In this document: in pieces, positions 1 through 5,126 of the stretch | Layout: each line of letters starts with the position of its first letter | Numbering within the stretch: the stretch's first letter is position 1 | Source of the DNA: Ignavibacteriales bacterium | GTDB taxonomy: Bacteria > Bacteroidota > Ignavibacteria > Ignavibacteriales > Ignavibacteriaceae | Assembly (NCBI GenBank): GCA_003142915.1 | Contig: PLNZ01000269.1 | Span: forward strand, 1-5,126 | Direction of reading: 5' to 3' | Length of the DNA stretch: 5,126 bases | Position numbers and translations under genes: made by a program | The notes under the pieces: generated by a model | The model's input: the letters and a program-made list of their open reading frames with translations, nothing else | Database searches by the model: none | What the model was told of the DNA's origin: nothing

Positions 1-357
1 GGGGAATAATCTGGTCGCCGACAGATTTAATCGCAGGCGAAACATTGGAATTAGAAACAGCCTGAATTTCATTTTGTTTCCTCCAAATAATTATTTCCTT
101 ATCTGAAGAATATACAACAAATGATTTTTTCTCATCGCTGAAGAACGACACAGGAATACCATCTACCTTAGCTTTTTCAATTTCGAACGGTAAATTTAAT
201 TTCAACTTTACATTTCTACTATGATTTGAATTAAGGAAATCAATCCTTACAGCTATAATCAACCCGGAAGGGATAACATCTATTGATATTTCCCCTCCGG
301 GTACAGGTGTATTTCTGATTGAAAAAGGTTTTGATTGTTCAAACCAGAATAAAGGAA
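1..357 (-). pseudogene. Out-of-frame C-terminal remnant of the same glycosidase-like gene
   Basis: Reading the minus strand one base out of register from the 339-1601 frame gives an uninterrupted frame from about position 357 to the window edge, roughly 115 codons. It begins LFWFEQSKPFSIRNTPVPGG and goes on through alternating hydrophobic/charged strands, such as EISIDVIPSGLIIAVRIDF and VKLKLNLPFEIEKAKVDG. This is the look of the small beta-sandwich that closes many six-hairpin glycosidases after the barrel. It has no sensible start of its own: the only ATG nearby (388-386) lies inside the coding part of the other frame and has no clear ribosome site. I therefore read it as the tail of the same gene, separated from the N-terminal part by loss of the central barrel. 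The true C-terminus lies beyond position 1. An alternative is a sequence or assembly error at about 341-358. Confidence 0.5.
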
Positions 358-1601
358 TGCCGGTAAATACACCAAAGGACCTGACCATTCGAATCCCACT
401 CTCCCTGTTGAGAACGGAAATATCCTTTCCTATTCTGAAAGTTCTTAAACGAATTTATCACAGGCAAAGTTAATTCCGAATAACCAAGCTTGTCCAGTGC
501 GTTCAGCATAAATACGGCATCTCTAATCCAAAATTGGTGATATGTAAACGGGCCCGGAGTAATTGAATCATTATCAAGCAGCATTAAAAGAGTGGCAGCG
601 GAAAAATTAAATAAAGAATTAATTTTATCATCAGGTGTATCAATCTTAACACACTTCTGCAATAAATCATCCCAATATGATTCGGTTTCAGAGCTTGAAT
701 GAAATTCAAATGGAATCTTAGTTGAATTCAGATTGTAAGTACATAGTACACTGTTTTCTCTTTCAGAGCATTTAAAAACCGCCACTGCGCTTGCCATTCC
801 ATATTCACAACTTGATGCAAATTTGGATTTTTCTTTTGCCAAAGCATGGTATGAATCCGATTCCTCAAATGTTGCGCAATAAACAAAAGAAGGCTTTTTA
901 TTAAATACGACATAATCTTTATTATTGATTAAGAATGAATTGGCAGGAGAATCAAAAACGATGTTGTTTATTATACTAACACCCTCCGGATTGAAAGGTC
1001 TAATTGAAAATATAATAGCTGCACCATTATCAATTTCCGTATTGATCTCAGTTTTTATATAAAGATTTTTTTTTAATGTATATACATGGGAAACCAATGA
1101 ATTGTTTCCCACCCTGGTTTTTGTCTCGACTATGGGTAAATTATTTATTAATGTCTGAGTAGTATAATTATTTTTTGAAGGAAGAATAATATCATTATTT
1201 ATTTGCATCCACGTATCAATTGACCAACCATCTTTAAATGGAGTTACCAATCCTCTCGGATCCACAATGGGTTCAGTGTCACATTCCGGATTACCTACCG
1301 CAGTCCAATTTCTTTCAGTCACATTCATTGATAGGCTGAGATGTGATCTTGGAATAAATGAAAGTGATTGATGATTATATTGTTTTTCAGCCCAATATGG
1401 GAATATCCAATTAAGCCTGCTTTGTAAAACAGTGTAATTTAAGAGTCCTCTCGACAATTGAATTGTATTAAGAGGTAGAAGCTCTGAAGGAAGTGTCTTT
1501 TTATTTATCCCGCTTATTTCATTAGCCAGCTCGAACATCTTAAGTGCGTCACAGGGTAAATGTAGAAACGAGATTAACTTGTATAGGATTTTTTTTAGCA
1601 C
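339..1601 (-). CDS. N-terminal part of a broken six-hairpin glycosidase-like protein (420 aa, truncated)
   Basis: The protein looks like the front part of a glycogen-debranching/glucoamylase-like six-hairpin glycosidase, which would hydrolyse or rearrange alpha-glucans; substrate not known. Residues about 45-310 look like the N-terminal beta-sandwich region, with the stretches FIPRSHLSLS (82-91), NWTAVGNP (98-105), VDPRGLVTPF (113-122) and RPFNPEGVS (201-209). Residues about 325-416 begin the alpha/alpha barrel, with TPGPFTYHQFWIRDA (348-362) and QQGEWDSNGQVLW (398-410). The frame then ends abruptly six residues after IYRH, where this fold should continue for several hundred residues including the catalytic acid/base. 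The start is GTG: an in-frame TAG lies two codons upstream, and only a weak AGG precedes it. No signal peptide is evident despite a mildly hydrophobic N-terminus, so a cytoplasmic location is likely. The C-terminal domain continues in another frame (1-357). Family assignment is from motif memory, so exact enzyme class is uncertain; inactivity is inferred. Confidence 0.7.
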   Translation of the reverse strand: MLKKILYKLISFLHLPCDALKMFELANEISGINKKTLPSELLPLNTIQLSRGLLNYTVLQSRLNWIFPYWAEKQYNHQSLSFIPRSHLSLSMNVTERNWTAVGNPECDTEPIVDPRGLVTPFKDGWSIDTWMQINNDIILPSKNNYTTQTLINNLPIVETKTRVGNNSLVSHVYTLKKNLYIKTEINTEIDNGAAIIFSIRPFNPEGVSIINNIVFDSPANSFLINNKDYVVFNKKPSFVYCATFEESDSYHALAKEKSKFASSCEYGMASAVAVFKCSERENSVLCTYNLNSTKIPFEFHSSSETESYWDDLLQKCVKIDTPDDKINSLFNFSAATLLMLLDNDSITPGPFTYHQFWIRDAVFMLNALDKLGYSELTLPVINSFKNFQNRKGYFRSQQGEWDSNGQVLWCIYRHSFILV

Positions 1602-1733
1602 TGCCTAATAAATCAATTATCTATAAATATTAAGGAATAAAGAAGATACTTGTATATAATAAACCAAATGAAGTGTTTAAAAATCATATATCAATGGCGG
1701 GTAAGCAAGCTGTTTTATAAAAATAACATAGAA

Positions 1734-1757
1734 TTAACAATGAGTTAACAATATAAT
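1734..1757 (+). promoter_or_regulatory. Direct repeat TTAACAAT x2 overlapping a TATAAT box in the divergent intergenic region
   Basis: TTAACAAT occurs at 1734-1741 and again at 1745-1752, one helical turn (11 bases) apart, and the second copy runs into TATAAT at 1752-1757. The site lies between the divergent glycosidase-like gene and the small membrane peptide/glycosyltransferase genes, 45 bases before the 1803 start. A regulator-bound promoter is possible. There is no good -35 hexamer at 16-18 bases from this TATAAT, and such words are common in AT-rich DNA, so this is a weak call. The rest of 1602-1802 shows no gene. Confidence 0.22.
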
Positions 1758-1802
1758 AACATGTAAAAATTAAGTTTCGGACGTTCAAATAAAGAGGCAA
1801 GG

Positions 1803-1889
1803 ATGAAAACGGCATTCTTTTTTATAGTAGGCGTGCTCTTACTCATTTTGCAATATCTTTTAGGCGGTAAAAAAGTCAGACACGTATAA
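1803..1889 (+). CDS. Small single-pass membrane peptide (28 aa)
   Basis: An ATG-started frame of 28 codons encodes MKTAFFFIVGVLLLI followed by LQYLLGGKKVRHV and TAA. Residues 4-20 are almost wholly hydrophobic and long enough for one membrane-spanning helix, with one Lys before it and a basic tail (KKVRH) after a GG turn. By charge, the tail would tend to stay in the cytoplasm. A purine-rich ribosome site (AGAGG, 1793-1797, with a second AAGG directly before the ATG) is better than those of most other genes here. It sits 31 bases upstream of the glycosyltransferase and on the same strand, so co-transcription is likely. The function is unknown. The peptide resembles the many tiny bacterial membrane proteins that attach to or modulate a larger membrane partner, but no specific family is recognised. 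A leader-peptide role for the next gene is an alternative. Confidence 0.5.
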   Translation: MKTAFFFIVGVLLLILQYLLGGKKVRHV

Positions 1890-1920
1890 CGGTAAAAATT
1901 ATTTTCATATTTCCGGGAAA

Positions 1921-3090
1921 ATGATGCAGGATAAAATAAAAATAGCATACTTTGCAGGCTCAATGAAGCCTGGACAGGATGGAGTTACAAGGGTACTCTA
2001 TAAAATAATAGAGTACCTTAATAAAAACGGAATTGAGAACATCTTTTTTTCACCGGTTATCCCCTTAGAATTCGAACAGCCGACAAGAATGTTTGAAGTA
2101 CCGTCATTTACAATACCGTTATATAAGGAATATAAGTTTGCTGTTCCTGGAATTAAATATTTTGAAGAAAGTTTAAAAAACTTTGCGCCTGATATACTGC
2201 ATATAAATTCTCCATGTTCACTGGGTTATGCCGCCGTTAAGTACGGTCAGAAAAATAATCTCCCTGTTGTAGCAACATATCACACTCATTTCCCAAGTTA
2301 TGCAAAATATTATAAAGTTAAAGCTCTTGAAAATTGGGGATGGAATTATTTAAGGTCACTATATAACAAATGTGAAGCAGTTTATGTTCCTTCGCTACCG
2401 ATAATGAAGGAATTATCCATGCAGGGTTTGGGAACAATTCAATTTCTGCCTCACGGGGTCGATACGGAAGTATTTAACCCTTCTTTCAAATCCCTTGAAT
2501 GGAAGGAGTCTATCGGCTGCAAAAATAAAAAGATAATTCTTTATTCCGGAAGATTAGTCTGGGAAAAGGATTTGAAAGTTTTTGCCGATACATACGGTAT
2601 AATTACGGCTAAAAGGAATGATGCAGTTTTTGTTCTTGTTGGTGATGGTCCAATCCGGCTTGAGTTGCAGGAAATGATGCCCAATGCTGTATTTTTAGGC
2701 TATCAATCCGGCAATAGCCTATCAACTGTATATTCATCCAGCGATATTTTTGCTTTCCCTTCCACAACAGAAACATTTGGCAATGTAACAGTAGAAGCGA
2801 TGGCTTCAGGCATACCGCCGGTTTGCGTACGCGCAGGAGGCGCTTATGGAATAATAAATGAAGGAGTAACCGGTTTAATAGCTGAACCTCATAATGCGGA
2901 AAGTTTCGCCGGAAAAATTTTATATTTTTTAGACAACGAAGTAAAACGCCATGATATCGGTTTGAATGCCTTAAAATATTCACATGCTCAATCATGGGAC
3001 ACCATTATTTCCCGGTTGTTGCAAAGTTATACCGGAATAATTGATAACTACAAAAAAACATTACTATACAAAACTATAAAAGCAGCATAA
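1921..3090 (+). CDS. GT4-type (GT-B fold) glycosyltransferase, group 1 family
   Basis: This is a retaining GT-B glycosyltransferase that moves a sugar from a nucleotide-sugar donor to an acceptor at the cytoplasmic membrane face. Its nearest relatives by appearance are the mannosyl/glucosyl-lipid enzymes (MgtA/PimB-like, SqdX-like). The N-terminal acceptor domain (about 1-185) has the glycine loop GQDGVTRV (18-25), HINSP (94-98) and YHTHFPSY (120-127). The C-terminal donor domain has SGRLVWEKDL (209-218; Arg211 and Lys216 expected to bind the donor phosphates), VGDGP (240-244), FLGY (258-261) and the family EX7E motif as Glu284-TFGNVTV-Glu292. Length (389 aa) is typical and the gene looks intact. 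The two candidate starts are adjacent ATGs at 1921 and 1924; GGGA at 1915-1918 is better spaced for 1924, and no other start exists before the upstream stop. The final ~20 residues are basic and may form a membrane-contacting tail. The donor and acceptor cannot be told from sequence. Confidence 0.92.
   Translation: MMQDKIKIAYFAGSMKPGQDGVTRVLYKIIEYLNKNGIENIFFSPVIPLEFEQPTRMFEVPSFTIPLYKEYKFAVPGIKYFEESLKNFAPDILHINSPCSLGYAAVKYGQKNNLPVVATYHTHFPSYAKYYKVKALENWGWNYLRSLYNKCEAVYVPSLPIMKELSMQGLGTIQFLPHGVDTEVFNPSFKSLEWKESIGCKNKKIILYSGRLVWEKDLKVFADTYGIITAKRNDAVFVLVGDGPIRLELQEMMPNAVFLGYQSGNSLSTVYSSSDIFAFPSTTETFGNVTVEAMASGIPPVCVRAGGAYGIINEGVTGLIAEPHNAESFAGKILYFLDNEVKRHDIGLNALKYSHAQSWDTIISRLLQSYTGIIDNYKKTLLYKTIKAA
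1992..2017. repeat. Perfect 10-bp inverted repeat (hairpin) inside the glycosyltransferase gene
   Basis: GGTACTCTAT (1992-2001) and its exact reverse complement ATAGAGTACC (2008-2017) flank a 6-base loop, AAAATA. In RNA the stem can gain a G-U pair (1991/2018) and an A-U pair (1990/2019). It spans codons 24-33 of the glycosyltransferase, about 70 bases after the start. There is no T-run after it, so it is not an intrinsic terminator. Confidence 0.7.
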
Positions 3091-3105
3091 TCTGAAGGAA
3101 CGGCT

Positions 3106-3315
3106 ATGAAAGTTGGCGATATAGTAAAATATCATTTCCCTTTACCTGAAGATGAGAATAAAAAGTTTATTTTAGCTATAATATCCTTTGTAAGTGATTC
3201 TAAATTGGTTTTAGATTGTGAAGACGGTATGTGCTTGATGATTTCTTTCAGAAATTTTGACCGTATTGAGATAATGCGTTCTATCATCGCTAAAGAGAAA
3301 AATTTGGTCGCTTGA
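3106..3315 (+). CDS. Small protein of unknown function (69 aa), possible SH3-like barrel
   Basis: The product is a 69-residue soluble protein beginning MKVGDIVKYHFPLPEDE, with alternating hydrophobic strands (FILAIISFV, SKLVLDCED, MCLMISF, DRIEIM) and a basic end. The VGDIVKY opening followed by four or five short strands is the pattern of small SH3/KOW-like beta barrels. That is a structural guess, and I do not recognise a named family. It has two Cys (38, 43), not arranged as a metal site. The start is supported by GAAGGA at about 3093-3098, eight bases before the ATG. It lies 15 bases after the glycosyltransferase and 17 before the ArsC-like gene, so the three are almost certainly one transcript. 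A role as an accessory or regulator of a neighbour is possible but not shown. Confidence 0.75.
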   Translation: MKVGDIVKYHFPLPEDENKKFILAIISFVSDSKLVLDCEDGMCLMISFRNFDRIEIMRSIIAKEKNLVA

Positions 3316-3332
3316 ATAAGGGTAAGATATAA

Positions 3333-3776
3333 TTGAATAAAAGGATATTAATTCTCTGCACAGGCAACTCGTGCAGAAGTCAGATGGCTGAAGGTTTTCT
3401 CAAATCATTTGATCCTAATTTAATAGTTTATTCTGCAGGGACGACTCCTGCGCAACAGGTTCATCCATTAGCAGTTAAAGTAATGGCGGAAGTTTACATT
3501 GATCTTTCCAAATACTACACAAAAAATGTAAATCAGTTTATACATAAATCATTTGATTATGTAATTACAGTATGCGACAATGCTAAGGACGAGTGCCCTG
3601 TATTTTTAGGAAATGTCAGGAATAGGTTTCATATAGGCTTTGAAGATCCTGCAAGCGCTGTGGGAACGGAAAAAGAAATTCAAGCTGTTTTCAGAAAAAC
3701 AAGGGATAAGATTCAAAAAGAGATCCATAAGTTTTATAAAACTAAAATTAAAAATAAAGAAGAATCTATTGCTTAA
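3333..3776 (+). CDS. arsC: ArsC-type (LMW tyrosine phosphatase fold) protein, thioredoxin-coupled arsenate reductase-like
   Basis: The protein has the low-molecular-weight phosphatase fold and the full cysteine set of thioredoxin-linked arsenate reductases, which reduce arsenate to arsenite through a Cys-Cys relay. The P-loop CTGNSCRS runs from Cys9 to Ser16 (CX5R). The second and third redox cysteines are in VCDNAKDECP, Cys81 and Cys88, almost the spacing of the Staphylococcus/Bacillus enzymes (10/82/89). The general acid is in FEDPA (Asp105). Length (147 aa) is usual, with an extra lysine-rich tail. The start must be TTG at 3333: TAA lies directly before it, and the next ATG is past the P-loop. 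GGG at 3320-3322 is a fair ribosome site. No arsR, arsB or acr3 is in the window, and it follows a glycosyltransferase and a small gene, so arsenic detoxification is not certain; a protein-phosphatase role remains possible. Confidence 0.88.
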   Translation: MNKRILILCTGNSCRSQMAEGFLKSFDPNLIVYSAGTTPAQQVHPLAVKVMAEVYIDLSKYYTKNVNQFIHKSFDYVITVCDNAKDECPVFLGNVRNRFHIGFEDPASAVGTEKEIQAVFRKTRDKIQKEIHKFYKTKIKNKEESIA

Positions 3777-3866
3777 AATTCCGTAAGTGTTTTTCCACAA
3801 TCTATACTTTGACCTATACCCCATATATTGGTTCCCTACTTACATAAATTTATAATGTTTAAAGTT

Positions 3867-3896
3867 TTGTTATATAAAATTTGTAATTATTATATT
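3867..3896 (+). promoter_or_regulatory. Possible sigma-70-like promoter for the SDR gene
   Basis: TTGTTA (3867-3872, 4 of 6 to TTGACA) and TATATT (3891-3896, 5 of 6 to TATAAT) are 18 bases apart. Transcription would start near 3903, leaving about 26 bases to the TTG start and including AAAGG at 3913-3917. The surrounding DNA is very AT-rich, so chance matches are easy. The 152-base gap before the gene supports a separate promoter here. Confidence 0.3.
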
Positions 3897-3928
3897 GCAC
3901 CAAAAACAATCGAAAGGTTTATTATTAC

Positions 3929-4879
3929 TTGAAAGCAATCAACAAACATATTATTCTTGGTGCAGGCGGCGCTATTGGAGTATCTTTAGCAAAAGAACTG
4001 CTTACTAACAACGAAAAAGTAAAGTTAGTGTCACGGAAATTACATAACACTAATAATGCTGAGTCAGCAATAGCCGATTTAATTAATATTGGACAGGTAA
4101 AGAATGTTGTTGAAGAAAATTCTCTTGTGTACCTGTTAGCCGGTCTCCCCTATGATCTTAAGATTTGGCAGGAACGCTGGCCTAAAATAATGGAAAACAC
4201 TGTTGAAGTATGCAAAATTAAAAATGCAAAGCTTATTTTCTTTGATAATGTTTATATGTACGGAAGAGTAAACGGGAAAATGGACGAAAATACTCCAATG
4301 AATCCGTGCAGTAAAAAGGGTGAAGTAAGAGCCAAAATTGCTGAATATTTAATTTCGGAAATAAAACAAAAAAATATTTCTGCATTAATTGCACGCTCTG
4401 CAGATTTCTATGGACCTTATGCAGCAAATTCAAGCATATCAAATATTATGGTATTTACGAACCTGGCAAAAGGGAAGAAAGCACAATGGCTTGTGAATTC
4501 AAATGTGAAACATTCGTTTACTTATACCTTAGATTGCGGCAAGTCTTTATATTTACTTTCAAGAGATGAGAGTGCCTTTAATAAAATATGGCATCTTCCC
4601 ACAGCAAAACCTGCTCTAACCGGGAAACAATTTATTGAATTAGCAGCTAAATATTTTGACGCAAATCCGGTATATACAATATTATCAAAATGGATGGTAA
4701 AAGCTGGTGGGCTTTTTAATAAACCAATTAGAGAGATATATGAAATGCTTTACCAGAATGAATATGATTACGAATTTGACTCGTCAAAGTTTGAAAGTCA
4801 TTTCAATTTTAAGCCTACCTCCTATGAAGCCGGGATCGAAAAGACAATACAACTTGCTCAAGAATCCCTGCAGGGTTAA
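3929..4879 (+). CDS. Extended-SDR NAD(P)-binding protein with altered active site
   Basis: This 316-residue protein has the Rossmann fold of NAD-dependent epimerases/dehydratases. The cofactor motif is GAGGAIG (11-17, GxxGxxG). Arg36 after strand 2 (LVSRK) suggests NADP(H) preference, Asp50 sits where the adenine-contact Asp is expected, and LLAGLPY (69-75) replaces the usual NAAG-type stretch. The normal YxxxK is missing: the aligned segment is KGEVR (130-134), and the Ser region reads FFDNVYMYG (104-112). RSADFYGPYA (156-165) and the WHLP segment (221-224) follow the extended-SDR plan. I recall a group of such proteins with KG..RA at this site, so the change may be a subfamily trait rather than damage. 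Substrate unknown; a nucleotide sugar is one guess. The start is TTG: no ATG or GTG exists between it and an upstream in-frame TAA (3884-3886), and starting later would remove the glycine motif. AAAGG lies 11 bases ahead. It probably has its own promoter. Confidence 0.85.
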   Translation: MKAINKHIILGAGGAIGVSLAKELLTNNEKVKLVSRKLHNTNNAESAIADLINIGQVKNVVEENSLVYLLAGLPYDLKIWQERWPKIMENTVEVCKIKNAKLIFFDNVYMYGRVNGKMDENTPMNPCSKKGEVRAKIAEYLISEIKQKNISALIARSADFYGPYAANSSISNIMVFTNLAKGKKAQWLVNSNVKHSFTYTLDCGKSLYLLSRDESAFNKIWHLPTAKPALTGKQFIELAAKYFDANPVYTILSKWMVKAGGLFNKPIREIYEMLYQNEYDYEFDSSKFESHFNFKPTSYEAGIEKTIQLAQESLQG

Positions 4880-4919
4880 TCACTTTACTTCTTAGTTTAA
4901 TGTGTTTTCATCCAAAATG

Positions 4920-4939
4920 AAGCCTATTTATGCTTTTTT
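4920..4939 (+). terminator. Weak candidate intrinsic terminator after the SDR gene
   Basis: AAGC (4920-4923) can pair with GCTT (4932-4935) around an 8-base loop, and the stem runs into six T residues (4934-4939). The stem is only four pairs, so termination would be poor. It is listed because it is the only hairpin-plus-T-run seen between the SDR gene and the next gene. Confidence 0.15.
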
Positions 4940-4984
4940 AGACTGAATCGGCAACAATTATCCTTCCTCTTTCAATTAGCAAAT

Positions 4985-5005
4985 TTGTTAATAATTTAGT
5001 AACAA
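4985..5005. repeat. Inverted repeat TTGTTA...TAACAA upstream of the flagellar-like gene
   Basis: TTGTTA (4985-4990) and TAACAA (5000-5005) are exact reverse complements with a 9-base AT spacer, about 73 bases before the 5078 start. The half-site TAACAA also appears in the direct repeats at 1734 and 1745. It could be an operator, but short AT-rich words such as this recur by chance. Nothing else that looks genic is seen in 4880-5077. Confidence 0.2.
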
Positions 5006-5077
5006 TTAATTAAAGTACACTTAACCTTTATTCTTTATATTGTAGTAAAAAAAAAGGGAAAAGGGTAGAACGATTTT

Positions 5078-5126
5078 ATGAACTTTAATATTGGTATCAA
5101 TGCCGTGGATATAGCCCAAACTGCCA
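5078..5126 (+). CDS. flgK: Start of a flagellar rod/hook family protein, probably FlgK (partial)
   Basis: Sixteen codons are visible before the window ends: ATG, then NFNIGINAVDIAQTA. The spacing of small and hydrophobic residues (IG-INA--IAQTA) matches the N-terminal D0 helix of axial flagellar proteins, where a sequence like GLNAAQAAL is followed by the NIANANTPGY type motif; that diagnostic motif would lie just outside the window. Of the axial proteins, the hook-filament junction protein FlgK (HAP1) fits best, but FlgE, FlgF, FlgG or FlgB cannot be ruled out. A purine-rich stretch with GGG at 5063-5065 precedes it, 12 bases from the ATG, and an in-frame TAG lies at 5066-5068. It would mark the start of a flagellar gene cluster to the right. 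The call rests on very few residues. Confidence 0.4.
   Translation, partial: MNFNIGINAVDIAQTA

Noticed and set aside
386..388. ATG as the start of an independent gene for the 1-357 frame
   Set aside because: It lies within the conserved EWDSNGQVLW coding stretch of the other frame, has no clear ribosome site, and its first residues look like frame-shifted translation.
1066..1074. Nine-T run in the glycosidase-like gene (also an eight-T run at 1589-1596) as phase-variation sites
   Set aside because: The frame is intact across both runs, and homopolymers of this length are expected in DNA this AT-rich; the actual break is elsewhere, at about 350.
1745..1963. Minus-strand 72-codon open frame opposite the small membrane peptide and glycosyltransferase start
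   Set aside because: Antisense to better-supported plus-strand genes, with no recognisable domain or ribosome site; its composition looks like a shadow.
2609..2995. Minus-strand 128-codon open frame inside the glycosyltransferase gene
   Set aside because: Lies wholly antisense to the conserved donor domain, and its His/Leu-rich composition is typical of a shadow frame.
3783..3843. GTAAGT ... ACTTAC pairing as a terminator after the ArsC-like gene
   Set aside because: Only six pairs separated by about 50 bases and no T-run follows.
5047..5065. A9-GGG-AAAA-GGG tract as a regulatory slippage site before the flagellar-like gene
   Set aside because: Most simply a purine-rich ribosome-binding region; nothing else supports length variation.

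Overview
This AT-rich window (about one third G+C by eye) carries ordinary bacterial chromosomal genes with tight gene spacing and several TTG/GTG starts. The mix of an archaeal/bacterial-type six-hairpin glycosidase-like protein, a GT4 glycosyltransferase, a thioredoxin-coupled arsenate-reductase-like protein and what looks like the start of a flagellar FlgK gene would suit a motile member of the Bacteroidota/Ignavibacteriota neighbourhood. That placement is inference from gene style only; there is no rRNA or other marker gene here.

Left part (1 to 1601, minus strand): a glycosidase-like gene that appears broken. A GTG-started 420-residue frame holds the N-terminal sandwich-type region and the first part of an (alpha/alpha)6 barrel, then stops at 339 to 341. 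From about position 350 down to position 1 a different minus-strand frame stays open and reads like the C-terminal beta domain of the same kind of protein. The most economical reading is an out-of-frame internal deletion that removed most of the catalytic barrel.

Middle part (1602 to 3776): a divergent intergenic region with a short TTAACAAT direct repeat, then a probable plus-strand operon. It comprises an unlisted 28-residue single-pass membrane peptide (1803 to 1889), a GT4 glycosyltransferase (1921 to 3090), a 69-residue protein of unknown function (3106 to 3315) and an ArsC/low-molecular-weight-phosphatase-fold protein with all three redox cysteines (3333 to 3776). Gaps are 31, 15 and 17 bases. 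A perfect 10-bp inverted repeat lies in the early coding region of the glycosyltransferase.

Right part (3777 to 5126): after a 152-base gap with a plausible sigma-70-like promoter comes a TTG-started extended-SDR protein (3929 to 4879) whose Rossmann glycine motif is intact but whose usual Ser/Tyr/Lys catalytic residues appear replaced. A 198-base AT-rich gap follows, and the window ends 16 codons into a reading frame resembling the N-terminus of a flagellar rod/hook-type protein, probably FlgK.

Together the plus-strand genes could form a surface-glycan or glycolipid module (sugar transfer, sugar-nucleotide-type SDR, phosphatase-fold protein), but no substrate can be read from the sequence. 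I see no CRISPR array, transposase, tRNA or rRNA, and no clear sign of an undescribed multi-gene system. The most notable items are the broken glycosidase, the tiny membrane protein, the intragenic hairpin and the atypical SDR.
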